Shown here piece after piece: positions 8,358-16,677 of a DNA stretch of 64,000 bases (positions within the stretch are counted from its first letter, which is position 1; every line of letters begins with the position of its first letter). The DNA comes from Cupriavidus plantarum. Its GTDB lineage: Bacteria; Pseudomonadota; Gammaproteobacteria; Burkholderiales; Burkholderiaceae. The DNA lies in contig NZ_CAJPUX010000001.1 of assembly GCF_905397285.1 (NCBI RefSeq), forward strand, positions 930,001 through 994,000. Reading direction: 5' to 3'. Position numbers and translations under genes: made by a program. The notes under the pieces were generated by a model. It searched no databases. It saw nothing but the letters and a program-made list of their open reading frames with translations, and was not told where the DNA came from.

Positions 8358-9881
8358 TCAGGCTTCTTCGGTCAGCAGCGACAGGCCGAGGCCCGCGCGG
8401 CGCCAGAGCCAGGGGCTCGGGCGGTAACGCATGTCGCCGGTCAGCCGGTCGAGGTTGCGCAGCACCTCGACGATCACGTCGGGGCCGATCGCATCGCCGA
8501 GGGCCAGCGGGCCCTTGGGATACCCGAGGCCAAGGTTCACGGCGAGGTCGATATCGGTCGGCGTGGCGATGCGCTGCTGCGCGATGTCGCTGGCGATGTT
8601 GACGATCGTGCCTACGATGCGCTGCGCCACGAAACCGGCGGAGTCGCGGATGACCGTCACGGGCACGCCGTCGCTGGCGAACAGGCCATGCGCGGCGTCG
8701 CGCGCGGCGGCGGTAGTGGCCGGCGTGGTCATCAGCGTGCGGCGTCTGGTGGCCTCGAACGGCAGCAGCGTGTCGATGGCGACGGTGCGCGTGGCATCGA
8801 GGCCTTCCATCAGCGCGGCCGACGTGGCGTCGAGACCCAGCGGCGTTACCACGATCAGCGCATCGGCGGACGGCGCGTTACCGGCTTCCGGCGCGATGCC
8901 GAGCGCCGTCAGCAGCTTGACGGTCATCGCGTGGCCGCGTTCGTTCGCGCGGCTCACCCACACGCTCGCGGGACGCGCGTCCGGCGCGGGCGCGGCGGCC
9001 GGCACCTGCTTCTGGCCATCGGCGTACGCGTAGAAACCGCCGCCCGACTTGCGGCCGAGCAGGCCGCCCACCGAACGCAGCGCCGTGATCGGCGACGGAC
9101 GGTAGCGAGGCTCCTGGTAGAACTGGTTGTAGATCGACTCCATCACGGGGTGCGACACGTCGAGCCCGGTCAGGTCCATCAGCTCGAACGGGCCCATGCG
9201 GAAGCCCGCCTGCTCGCGCATGATGTTGTCGATCTCGGCAAACGAGGCCACGCCTTCCTGCGCGACCTTGAGGCCTTCGATGTTCATGCCGCGGCCGGCA
9301 TGGTTCACGATGAAGCCCGGCATGTCCTTGCAACGCACGGGCGTGTGGCCCATGCGGCGCGACAGCACCATGAGCGCGTCGCCGATGGCGGGGTCGCCCG
9401 ACAGGCCGTCGATGACCTCGACCACTTTCATCAGCGGCACGGGGTTGAAGAAGTGATAGCCCGCCACGCGGCCGGGATGCTTCGCACCGACGGCAATCGC
9501 GGTAATCGACAGCGACGACGTATTCGATGCGATGATCGCTTCCGGACGCACGATCGCCTCGAGCCTGGCGATGAGGTCGCGCTTGACGTCGAGCTTCTCC
9601 ACGATGGCCTCGAGCACCATGTCGCACGATGCCAGGTCTTCCAGCGCGTTGCACGGTTTCACGCGCGCCAGAAAGGCCTCCGCGTCGGTGGCACTGATTT
9701 TGCCTTTATCGGCAAGCTTGGCGAACGTGTCCTGCAGGTATTGACGCGCCGCGGCAACGGCCTGCGGATTCGTGTCGAACAGGTTGACGGTCAGCCCGGC
9801 CTGCGCCGCGATCTGGGCAATGCCACGCCCCATGGCGCCGGTGCCGACGATACCGAGTGTTTCGATCGAGAAGTTGCTCAT
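8358..9881 (-). CDS. 3-hydroxyacyl-CoA dehydrogenase (PaaH-like, two C-terminal domains)
   Basis: 507 residues. NAD-dependent oxidation of 3-hydroxyacyl-CoA to 3-ketoacyl-CoA. Seen: the Rossmann motif GIVGTGAMGRGIAQIAAQAG at residues 7-26, the catalytic His region GRVAGYHFFNPVPLMKVVE, CKDMPGFIVNHAGRGMN, and a second C-terminal 3HCDH domain (IRDSAGFVAQRIVG, GLGYPKGPLALGDAIG). The double C-terminal domain and length match the PaaH/PaaC type used in phenylacetate degradation and general beta-oxidation. Upstream, between it and the divergent glutathione transferase, is a palindromic operator candidate (9908-9923). Confidence 0.93.
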   Translation of the reverse strand: MSNFSIETLGIVGTGAMGRGIAQIAAQAGLTVNLFDTNPQAVAAARQYLQDTFAKLADKGKISATDAEAFLARVKPCNALEDLASCDMVLEAIVEKLDVKRDLIARLEAIVRPEAIIASNTSSLSITAIAVGAKHPGRVAGYHFFNPVPLMKVVEVIDGLSGDPAIGDALMVLSRRMGHTPVRCKDMPGFIVNHAGRGMNIEGLKVAQEGVASFAEIDNIMREQAGFRMGPFELMDLTGLDVSHPVMESIYNQFYQEPRYRPSPITALRSVGGLLGRKSGGGFYAYADGQKQVPAAAPAPDARPASVWVSRANERGHAMTVKLLTALGIAPEAGNAPSADALIVVTPLGLDATSAALMEGLDATRTVAIDTLLPFEATRRRTLMTTPATTAAARDAAHGLFASDGVPVTVIRDSAGFVAQRIVGTIVNIASDIAQQRIATPTDIDLAVNLGLGYPKGPLALGDAIGPDVIVEVLRNLDRLTGDMRYRPSPWLWRRAGLGLSLLTEEA

Positions 9882-9907
9882 GATTCGTCCAAAAAGGTGT
9901 GGTTAAA

Positions 9908-9923
9908 TTAGCACGATCGTACG
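9908..9923. promoter_or_regulatory. TetR-type operator candidate upstream of 3-hydroxyacyl-CoA dehydrogenase
   Basis: TTAGCACGATCGTACG contains the perfect core ACGATCGT (9913-9920) and sits 27 bases upstream of the dehydrogenase start. TetR-family regulators of fatty-acid degradation in betaproteobacteria use palindromes of this general look. The match to a named regulator is from memory and not checked. Confidence 0.4.
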
Positions 9924-10023
9924 TTTTTTGCACTCGGCGCCCGCCCGTAGATAGCGACGCGGCGTGCGCTGATCGGCCATTGCGCCAGATAGAGCGCAGC
10001 GATTACCACCAGGAGACAGAGAC

Positions 10024-10665
10024 ATGCTCAAGCTATGCGGATTCGCCGCCAGCAACTATTACAACAAGGTGAAGCTGGTGCTGCTGGAAAAGAACCTGCC
10101 GTTCGAGGAACACCTGGCATGGATGGGCGAAACGGACCTCGCCGCCTCGCCGGTCGGCAAGGTGCCCTACATGATGACCGATGCCGGACCGCTGTGCGAA
10201 TCGGAAACCCTGGCCGAGTACATCGAAGCCACGTATCCGCAGCACGCGCTGCTGCCCGCCGATCCCTATCAGGCCTGCAAGGTCCGCGAGCTCGTGACGG
10301 TCATGGAGCTTTACCTGGAGCTCACCGTACGTGAGTTGTATCCGGAGGCGTTTTTCGGAGGGAAGGTGAGCGACAACGTGAAGGCGCGGCAGCTCAAGCT
10401 GCTGGAGCGGTACGTGCCGGGGTTTGCGGCGCTGGCGAAGTTCTCGCCCTACATCGCGGGCGACACGTTCACGCTGGCCGACTGCGCGGCCGTATGCCAC
10501 CTGCCGCTGGTGTCCTCGGCGACCAGGATCATCTATGGCCGGGACATGCTGGCGGATTTGCCGGTGAAGGATTACCTGAAGCGGATGGGCGAGCGGCCCA
10601 CGGTGCAGAAGGTGAATGCGGATCGGAAGGCGAATGCGGAAGCGATGATGGCCCGCTACGCATAA
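10024..10665 (+). CDS. glutathione S-transferase family protein
   Basis: 213 residues. N-terminal thioredoxin-like domain (KLCGFAASNYYNKVKLVLLE, then VGKVPYMMTDAGPLCESETLAEYIE with the cis-Pro and the Glu-Ser glutathione-binding pair) and an all-helical C-terminal domain with a FTLADCAAVCHLPL motif. The first strand has SNYYNKV where many classes have a catalytic Ser, Cys or Tyr, so the class is unclear. Start at 10024 has the ribosome-binding site AGGAGA nine bases upstream. Divergent from the 3-hydroxyacyl-CoA dehydrogenase. Confidence 0.9.
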   Translation: MLKLCGFAASNYYNKVKLVLLEKNLPFEEHLAWMGETDLAASPVGKVPYMMTDAGPLCESETLAEYIEATYPQHALLPADPYQACKVRELVTVMELYLELTVRELYPEAFFGGKVSDNVKARQLKLLERYVPGFAALAKFSPYIAGDTFTLADCAAVCHLPLVSSATRIIYGRDMLADLPVKDYLKRMGERPTVQKVNADRKANAEAMMARYA

Positions 10666-10712
10666 GCGCGTCGCGGGCCGGGGGAGAGGGCCGGCGGAGA
10701 GGGGCCGGACCC

Positions 10713-11879
10713 TTAAATACGTGCGAGCCGTTCCAACGCCAATGCCAGCGTCTCTTCCTTCTTGGCAAAGCAGAAGCGCACGACCCCCGACTCCCGCGTC
10801 TGCGAATAGAACGCCGACACCGGAATCGCCGCCACGCCGATCTCCCGCGTGAGCCACATCGAGAAATCGGCCTCGCTCATATCGGAGATGGCCGAGTAGT
10901 CTACGCACTGGAAGTACGTCCCATCCGACGGCAGCAGCTTGAAGCGCGTGGTGGCCAGCCCCGTGCGGAAGAAATCGCGCTTGGCCTGATAGAAACCAGC
11001 AAGGTCCAGATAGGGCCGCGGATCCGCCATGTAGTCGGCAAGCCCATGCTGCACGGGCGTGTTCACCGTGAACACGTTGAACTGATGCACCTTGCGGAAC
11101 TCGGCGGTCAGCGCGGCCGGCGCGGCGACATAGCCGACCTTCCAGCCCGTGACGTGATAGGTCTTGCCAAAGCTCGACACCACGAAGCTCCGGCGCGCCA
11201 GTTCCGGATGCCGCGATACGGACTCATGCCGCTGGCCGTCGTAGACCATATGCTCGTAGACCTCGTCCGAGAGCAGCAGGATGTCGGTGCCTGCCAGCAG
11301 ATCCGCCAGCTGGTTCATGTCCTCCTCGCGCCAGATCGTCCCCGTGGGATTGTGCGGCGTGTTGATGAGGATCATGCGCGTGCGCGGCGTGATGGCGGCA
11401 GCGAGCTTGTCGAACGGAATCCGGAACAGCGGCGCCTCCAGCGCAACGGGCACGACCGTGCCGCCCGCGAGTTCGATCGCCGGAATGTAGCTGTCGTAGC
11501 AGGGCTCGAGCACGATCACCTCGTCGCCCGGATGCACCGCGCAGAGGATCGACGTCAGCAGCGCCTGCGTGGCGCCCGCCGTGATCGTGATTTCGCTGTT
11601 GGCATCGTAGGTATGGCCATAGAGCGTGGCGATCTTGCCGGCGATGGTTTCGCGCAGCTTCGGCACCCCCGCCATCGGCGGATACTGGTTATGCCCGGCG
11701 CGCATCGCGCCCGTCACCGCATCGACGATGCGCGGATCGCAATCGAAATCGGGAAAGCCCTGACCCAGGTTGACCGCGTTCTTCTCGGCGGCCAGCGCGG
11801 ACATCACGGTAAAGATCGTCGTGCCGACCTTCGGCAGGCGCGACAGCGGGGGAGTAAGCGGGGCGAGCGAAGAGTCCAT
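10713..11879 (-). CDS. methionine-type PLP aminotransferase (YbdL-like)
   Basis: 388 residues. Fold-type I aminotransferase; relatives transaminate methionine-derived 2-oxo acids and other amino acids. Seen: SRLPKVGTTIFTVMSALAAE, NLGQGFPDFDCDP, INTPHNPTGTIW (PLP phenol contact), DEVYEHMVY, and SSFGKTYHVTGWKVGY with the PLP-binding Lys. The start at 11879 follows the family pattern. An upstream ATG at 11915 is also possible: it would begin one base after the stop codon of the PIN gene, suggesting translational coupling with that gene. Confidence 0.9.
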   Translation of the reverse strand: MDSSLAPLTPPLSRLPKVGTTIFTVMSALAAEKNAVNLGQGFPDFDCDPRIVDAVTGAMRAGHNQYPPMAGVPKLRETIAGKIATLYGHTYDANSEITITAGATQALLTSILCAVHPGDEVIVLEPCYDSYIPAIELAGGTVVPVALEAPLFRIPFDKLAAAITPRTRMILINTPHNPTGTIWREEDMNQLADLLAGTDILLLSDEVYEHMVYDGQRHESVSRHPELARRSFVVSSFGKTYHVTGWKVGYVAAPAALTAEFRKVHQFNVFTVNTPVQHGLADYMADPRPYLDLAGFYQAKRDFFRTGLATTRFKLLPSDGTYFQCVDYSAISDMSEADFSMWLTREIGVAAIPVSAFYSQTRESGVVRFCFAKKEETLALALERLARI

Positions 11880-11916
11880 GGAACCGTGTGGGTAGGGTAG
11901 CGAGGTGCCCGACATT

Positions 11917-12420
11917 TTAGCGGGGTTCGGCTGCCGCGGCCTGCCATGCGGCGAGCCACGCGCCAAACGCGACGGGGGTGAGGACCTCCACCCCGCTCGA
12001 GCGGCGCAGGCGGCTCCTGAGCTTGAGCACGGCCTTGTCCTTGGAAACCAGCACCGCCGCCCGCGAAAAATGCGCGAGCTCGACAAACTTCTGATCGTCG
12101 GTGTCGCGGCAGCGCGCCAGCTTCGCTGCGGCAATCTCGGCCTCGTCGGGCGTGGATTCGAGCGCCGCGTACCGGTCGACCTCGGCCAGCGCGGCCGCAT
12201 TGTCCACCGCGAAGCGCGCGAACTGCGGGTACTCGAGCACGCGCCGCAGCTCCTCGCGGCAATCCGCGCGAATCACCGGCGCGATCGTCCCGGCCTCCAG
12301 CGCGGCGCGAATCGGCGCCACGTGGGGGTCGCGGAACACGAGCAGATCGACCCAGATATTGGAGTCGAGGACGACGCGGGGAGCGCTTCGAAGGGATTCG
12401 GCGATGGGTTCGGTGGGCAT
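11917..12420 (-). CDS. PIN-domain protein (putative toxin component family)
   Basis: 167 residues with a PIN-type ribonuclease fold. Conserved acids are visible: Asp19 in [12 protein letters not shown], the Glu/Asp set in [14 protein letters not shown], and the Asp of [10 protein letters not shown]. This is the family annotated as a toxin-antitoxin PIN component, but no antitoxin-like gene is next to it. The upstream neighbour is divergent YaaA and the downstream neighbour is the aminotransferase. It is likely a stand-alone nuclease of unknown target, probably co-transcribed with the aminotransferase, since its stop nearly touches that gene's upstream ATG. Confidence 0.85.
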   Translation of the reverse strand: MPTEPIAESLRSAPRVVLDSNIWVDLLVFRDPHVAPIRAALEAGTIAPVIRADCREELRRVLEYPQFARFAVDNAAALAEVDRYAALESTPDEAEIAAAKLARCRDTDDQKFVELAHFSRAAVLVSKDKAVLKLRSRLRRSSGVEVLTPVAFGAWLAAWQAAAAEPR

Positions 12421-12461
12421 TCGCTACAATCGGGGTCTTTGTTTCTGCCCGCGATTTTGCC

Positions 12462-13247
12462 ATGCTCATCGTCCTGTCTCCCGCCAAGTCCCTGGACTAC
12501 GAGACGCCCGCGCCCGTCAAGACCCATACGATGCCGCGCTTCATCGACCGTTCGGCCACGCTGATCGAGCGGCTGCGCCGTCTGGCGCCGCAGGACGTGT
12601 CCGCGCTGATGGACATCTCGGACAAGCTCGCCGTGCTCAATGTCACGCGCTATGCGGACTGGTCGCCCGACTTCACGGCGGCCAACAGCAAGCAGGCCGT
12701 GCTGGCGTTCAACGGCGACGTGTACGACGGCCTCGACGCGAAGACCCTGACCACCGACGACCTCGCGTTCGCGCAGAAGCACCTGCGCATCCTGTCCGGC
12801 CTGTACGGCGTGCTGCGCCCGATGGACTGGATGCAGCCGTACCGGCTGGAAATGGGGACGCGCCTCGACAACGCCGCGGGCAAGGACCTGTACGCGTTCT
12901 GGGGCGACGATGTCACCAGGCTGCTCAACAAGGACATGTCGGACCTCAGGCATGAGGGCCCGGCCACGCTGATCAACCTCGCTTCCGAGGAATACTTCAA
13001 GGTGGTACGCCCCAAGGTGCTTAACGCGCGCGTGATCACGCCCGTGTTCGAGGACTGGAAGGGCGGCCGCTACAAGATCATCTCGTTCCATGCCAAACGC
13101 GCGCGCGGCACGATGGCGCGCTATGCGGTGACCCATCGCGTCACCGAGCCCGCCAGGCTGCGTCGCTTCGCCGAGGACGGCTATGCCTTCGACAAGGCCG
13201 CCTCGAGCGACGACCGCTGGGTGTTCCGCCGCCGGCTGGAAGACTGA
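12462..13247 (+). CDS. yaaA: peroxide stress protein YaaA family
   Basis: 261 residues. YaaA (DUF328) lowers free iron and limits DNA damage under hydrogen peroxide in E. coli; it is a DNA-binding protein with a helix-hairpin-helix. Seen: the characteristic start [16 protein letters not shown], then [47 protein letters not shown] and the end [17 protein letters not shown]. Length is normal. Starts 41 bases from the divergent PIN gene and is followed after 14 bases by the carboxypeptidase gene, so the two are probably one transcript. Confidence 0.95.
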   Translation: MLIVLSPAKSLDYETPAPVKTHTMPRFIDRSATLIERLRRLAPQDVSALMDISDKLAVLNVTRYADWSPDFTAANSKQAVLAFNGDVYDGLDAKTLTTDDLAFAQKHLRILSGLYGVLRPMDWMQPYRLEMGTRLDNAAGKDLYAFWGDDVTRLLNKDMSDLRHEGPATLINLASEEYFKVVRPKVLNARVITPVFEDWKGGRYKIISFHAKRARGTMARYAVTHRVTEPARLRRFAEDGYAFDKAASSDDRWVFRRRLED

Positions 13248-13261
13248 AGGAAACCGACACG

Positions 13262-14428
13262 ATGACGTCATCCCTGCAATCCCCGCTCACCATCTCCTCC
13301 TCGTTCGATTCGGGCGCGATCGAAGTCGAATCGATCGCCCGCGATGGGAACGGGTCCAACGACATTCGCCTGCGCATCCGCGCGGACTCCCACGCGGACT
13401 TTCGCCAGTGGTTTCACTTCCGCCTGCAGGGCGCGGGCAGCCACGCCTGCACGCTGCGTTTCCTGAACGCGGGCGAGTGTACGTACCCCGACGGCTGGCG
13501 CGATTACCGCGTGGTGGCCTCGTACGACCGCGCCAACTGGTTCCGCGTGCCGACGCAATACGACGGCGCTACGCTGACCGCGCAGTTCACGCCCGAGCAT
13601 GACAGCGTGTGGTTCGCATACTTCGAGCCGTATTCGGAAGAGCGCCATCTGTCGCTGCTGGCCACGTGCCAGCGCTCGCCGCTCGCGCGGCTGACGCATC
13701 TGGGCAGCACCGTCGATGGCCGCGACCTGACGTGCGTGACCGTGGGCCAGCCGGGGCCGGGCAAGAAGACCATCTGGATGATCGCGCGCCAGCATCCGGG
13801 CGAGAGCATGGCCGAGTGGTTCTGCGAGGGGGTGCTGCAGCGCCTGACGGGCACGGGCATGTGGAACGGCGATCCGATCGCGCGCCGCCTGCTGGATCGC
13901 GCGGTATTCCATATTGTCCCGAACATGAACCCCGACGGGTCCGCGCGCGGCAATCTGCGCACGAACGCGGCGGGCGCGAACCTGAATCGCGAATGGATGG
14001 CGCCGTCGGCCGAGACGAGCCCCGAGGTGTTCCACGTGCGCCGCGCGATCGAGGCGACCGGTGTCGACCTGTTCTTCGACATCCATGGGGACGAGGCGCT
14101 GCCGTACAACTTCGTCGCGGGCAGCGAGATGCTGCCGGGCTTTACCGAGACGCAGCGCGAGCAGCAGAACCGCTTCATCGAGGCCTTCAAGCGCGCGACG
14201 CCGGACTTCCAGGACAAGTACGGCTACGCCGCGAGCAAGTACAACGCGGACGCGCTCAAGCTCGCCTCGAAGTACATCGGCCACACGTTCGGCTGCCTCG
14301 CGCTGACGCTCGAGATGCCGTTCAAGGACAACGCCGATCTGCCCGATGCGGCGGTAGGCTGGAACGGCCAGCGCAGCGCGCTGCTCGGCACATCGATGCT
14401 GCAGGCGATTCTGGAATACCTCGGTTGA
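13262..14428 (+). CDS. M14-type cytosolic carboxypeptidase
   Basis: 388 residues. Zinc carboxypeptidase of the cytosolic (AGBL/Nna-like) branch of M14: an N-terminal beta-sandwich domain (about residues 1-125) precedes the catalytic domain. Zinc ligands are visible in ARQHPGESMAEWF (His, Glu) and FFDIHGDEALPYNF (His). NMNPDGSARGNLRTNAAGANLNR supplies the substrate-carboxylate Arg region, and LTLEMPFKDN the general-base Glu. Eukaryotic relatives remove glutamates from tubulin; bacterial substrates are not established. No signal peptide. Follows yaaA by 14 bases. Confidence 0.92.
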   Translation: MTSSLQSPLTISSSFDSGAIEVESIARDGNGSNDIRLRIRADSHADFRQWFHFRLQGAGSHACTLRFLNAGECTYPDGWRDYRVVASYDRANWFRVPTQYDGATLTAQFTPEHDSVWFAYFEPYSEERHLSLLATCQRSPLARLTHLGSTVDGRDLTCVTVGQPGPGKKTIWMIARQHPGESMAEWFCEGVLQRLTGTGMWNGDPIARRLLDRAVFHIVPNMNPDGSARGNLRTNAAGANLNREWMAPSAETSPEVFHVRRAIEATGVDLFFDIHGDEALPYNFVAGSEMLPGFTETQREQQNRFIEAFKRATPDFQDKYGYAASKYNADALKLASKYIGHTFGCLALTLEMPFKDNADLPDAAVGWNGQRSALLGTSMLQAILEYLG

Positions 14429-14448
14429 AGGCTCATGGCCGAGAGCCA

Positions 14449-14475
14449 AGCGCTGATCGCTGAGCGCTGAGCGCT
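14449..14475. repeat. short tandem repeat, about four 7-base units
   Basis: Units GCGCTGA, TCGCTGA, GCGCTGA and GCGCTT follow each other just after the carboxypeptidase gene. Minor repeat in the 83-base space between two convergent genes. Confidence 0.6.
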
Positions 14476-14511
14476 TGAAGCAGGGGAGGCAAGGGCCCAG
14501 GGGGCCCGCCC

Positions 14512-15342
14512 TCACTGCTTCTTCTTCGCCGTCGCCTTGGTGCTGGTCTTCGACGATGCCGTCGACTTCGACGTGCTGGCCTTGGCGCTGGCCTTGGCGC
14601 TCGTCCCGTGGCTCGATTTCGCCGCAGCCGAAGCCTTGCCCTTCCTAGCCTTGCCGCGCGAAGACGGCGTGGCCACGGCCGGCGCCGCCGCGGGTTCGCT
14701 GATGATGTCGCCGCCGCTGTCGAGCAGCTCATAGGCGAGCATCATGCCGTCCGCATACCCGCATCGCACCTTCACGGGCTGCCATTGCGCCTCGCCCTGA
14801 CGCTTGTGCGCACTGGCGGTGAACGTGACGACCGACGTCACGGGCACGGCCTGCTTGCCCGGCGAGAAACGGCCATTCCACGCTTCCACCGTGGCGGCAT
14901 TTGCGGCCAGCGCGCCGGTGGGAATCTTCAGCGCATCGAACGTCGGCGAACGCGGCACGACCCAGCTCGCATGCGCGGCGCAGTCGGCCACGTCGGGCGC
15001 GGCGTTGTCGGTCTTCATCAACTGGTCGCGCATCTGCGCGCGATATTCGGCAAGGCTGACGCGGCCTTTTTCGGGCAGGGTCACGGTCTTGGTCGGCGGT
15101 CGCGAGCCAGTGCCCGCGCGGGAGGCTGGCGAGGACGTGGTGGCGGCGGGGGGCGTAACAGACGGGGTCGCGGAGGTGGCGGCACTACCGGCGGCGCTGG
15201 GCGCGGCGCTGGCGCCGGGCGCGGGCGTCGCGGAAGCATCGGGCTGGTCCGACGGCGTGGTGGCGCATCCGGCCGCCACGATTGCCCCCGCCACCGCGGC
15301 AGTCAGCATGCGGAGCCGGGTGCCTAGCAGGTGGGTAAACAT
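14512..15342 (-). CDS. lipoprotein with Lys/Ala-rich tail (BspC-like)
   Basis: 276 residues from ATG 15342; a GTG at 15351 would add three. Signal peptide ending in a lipobox (VAAGC), a long Ala/Pro/Ser/Thr linker, a conserved central domain (VSLAEYRAQMRDQLM, DCAAHASWVVPRSP, AATVEAWNGRFSPGK, KVRCGYADGMMLAYELL; two Cys that could pair), and a C-terminal tail of about 60 residues made almost only of Lys, Ala, Ser and Thr. The central domain recalls the BspC domain of Burkholderiaceae, from memory. The basic tail resembles histone-H1-like repeats. Function unknown; probably an envelope protein whose tail could touch polyanions such as LPS or DNA. Confidence 0.8.
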   Translation of the reverse strand: MFTHLLGTRLRMLTAAVAGAIVAAGCATTPSDQPDASATPAPGASAAPSAAGSAATSATPSVTPPAATTSSPASRAGTGSRPPTKTVTLPEKGRVSLAEYRAQMRDQLMKTDNAAPDVADCAAHASWVVPRSPTFDALKIPTGALAANAATVEAWNGRFSPGKQAVPVTSVVTFTASAHKRQGEAQWQPVKVRCGYADGMMLAYELLDSGGDIISEPAAAPAVATPSSRGKARKGKASAAAKSSHGTSAKASAKASTSKSTASSKTSTKATAKKKQ

Positions 15343-15595
15343 TCGGATCACGGAATCAGTTTGCTGGCGTCAGCAAAGGGATTGGCAAAGGACTGCCATG
15401 ATAGAGGATGCCGCCGCTGGAAAGTTCGTAAATGTTGTTACCCTTCCTTTTTGCGTGACCGGCGCCGACACCCATGGTGGGTGCGATCGTCGCGCAACCG
15501 CGTGTAACTGCCCGCAAAGCGAAGGCGTCGCTCACGTGGCGACGCTGAAGTCACCGTGTGCGGATACCAGAGTGCGCGCAGCGCGCGCAAGAGAG

Positions 15596-15648
15596 AAAAA
15601 ACCCCGTGAGGCGTCGACGAGACGATGTCGTCGGCATCCTTACGGGGT
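15596..15648 (-). terminator. intrinsic terminator of the formylglutamate amidohydrolase transcript
   Basis: An 11-bp near-perfect stem (15601-15611 with 15638-15648, one G-T pair) encloses a second stem (CGACGA with TCGTCG). On the minus strand it is followed by six T. It lies 135 bases beyond the stop of the gene ending at 15783. Confidence 0.75.
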
Positions 15649-15685
15649 TCGCGGGCCCGGGGAGGGCACCGGCGGTCTGATGCGT

Positions 15686-15741
15686 GATGCGATCTACGTG
15701 ATGCGATCTGCGTCATCCGATCTACGTCATGCGATCTACCT
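15686..15741. repeat. tandem repeat of four 14-base units
   Basis: The units are GATGCGATCTACGT, GATGCGATCTGCGT, CATCCGATCTACGT and CATGCGATCTACCT, directly head to tail, with a partial unit on each side. Together with the terminator at 15596 this fills the 440-base space between the BspC-like gene and the amidohydrolase. The remainder, 15352-15595, holds the BspC-like gene's upstream region and nothing else recognised. Confidence 0.9.
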
Positions 15742-15782
15742 GATGTAGTCCGCGTGATGGCTGGAAACTCGGGCCTTGAACC

Positions 15783-16655
15783 TCAGCCGCGCAGCGTGAA
15801 CCGCGACAACTCGTCCATCAACGCTTCCAGATTGCGCTGGAGCGCGGCAAAGCCCGCGTTGTGCGCCAGTCCGGCCTCGTCCATGTAGAGCTTGCGATTG
15901 ACCTCGAGCTGCAGGCTATGGCGGTTTTCCTGCGGCCGGCCCAGCACGCGCACGATCTCCACGCCCTTGTACGGGTGGTTGCGCCACACGTCGTAGCCCA
16001 TGTCCTTCAGCAGGCCTTCCACGCGGTCCGTGAACCGCTTGTCGCACGTGGTGCCGTCGCGGTCGCCGACCACGAAGTCCGGGTGCGCGATGCCGGGGTG
16101 CTCGGTCGCGTATTGCGCGGCCTGGCTCGGCATCGAGTGGCAGTTGATGTGGAACATGTAGCCATGGCGGGCCACCGCCGCGTCCGACAGCGTCTGCAGC
16201 TGCGCGTAGTACGGCCTGTAGTAGTCGCGGATGCGAGCCTGCACTTCGGCGACCGACAGCTTGCGCGCGTAAAGCGGCTCACCGGTGTCGAGCACGCGCC
16301 AGACCAGTCCCTTGCCAAGCCGCGTCTTCGAGGTTTCCTGCTTCGCGTCGGGCCATGCCGCGTCCAGCAGTTTCTCGTCGATCTCCTCGAGGCCGCGATT
16401 GGCATCGAGGTAGCTGCGCGGAAACCCCGCGCAAAGCAGCGGAATGCCGCGCGCCGGCGCGCCGGCATAGAGCTCGTCCACGAACGTGTCCTCCGCCTGC
16501 CGCAGCAGCGGCAGGGGCAGGTTCGCGTCGTAGCCGAAGTCGGCCGGGTACTGCGTGCAGCTATGCGGCGAGTCCAGGAACAGCGCGCCGCTTTCGCCCT
16601 CGGGCATCAGCAGCTGGTACGCCGGCTGGGGTGTCGATCGGTCGGTATCCGTCAT
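15783..16655 (-). CDS. N-formylglutamate amidohydrolase family protein
   Basis: 290 residues. The family hydrolyses N-formyl-L-glutamate to glutamate and formate at the end of one histidine-degradation route, and also acts on other N-formyl amino acids. Seen: LFLDSPHSCTQYPADFGY near the N-terminus (metal His), AGFPRSYLDANRGLEEID (Arg/Asp/Asn), MFHINCHSMPSQA (His) and VVGDRDGTTCD. No other hut genes are close. It starts 22 bases after the stop of the Bug gene and is almost surely co-transcribed with it, so the Bug protein may bind an N-acyl or N-formyl amino acid. This is inference. Confidence 0.9.
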   Translation of the reverse strand: MTDTDRSTPQPAYQLLMPEGESGALFLDSPHSCTQYPADFGYDANLPLPLLRQAEDTFVDELYAGAPARGIPLLCAGFPRSYLDANRGLEEIDEKLLDAAWPDAKQETSKTRLGKGLVWRVLDTGEPLYARKLSVAEVQARIRDYYRPYYAQLQTLSDAAVARHGYMFHINCHSMPSQAAQYATEHPGIAHPDFVVGDRDGTTCDKRFTDRVEGLLKDMGYDVWRNHPYKGVEIVRVLGRPQENRHSLQLEVNRKLYMDEAGLAHNAGFAALQRNLEALMDELSRFTLRG

Positions 16656-16677
16656 GAGTCAGCTCGGTCCAGCGCCA

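Noticed and set aside
11917..12420. Complete toxin-antitoxin module
   Set aside because: Only the PIN protein is present. No small DNA-binding antitoxin precedes or follows it.
15686..15741. CRISPR-like array
   Set aside because: The 14-base units are contiguous without spacers, and there are no cas genes in the window.
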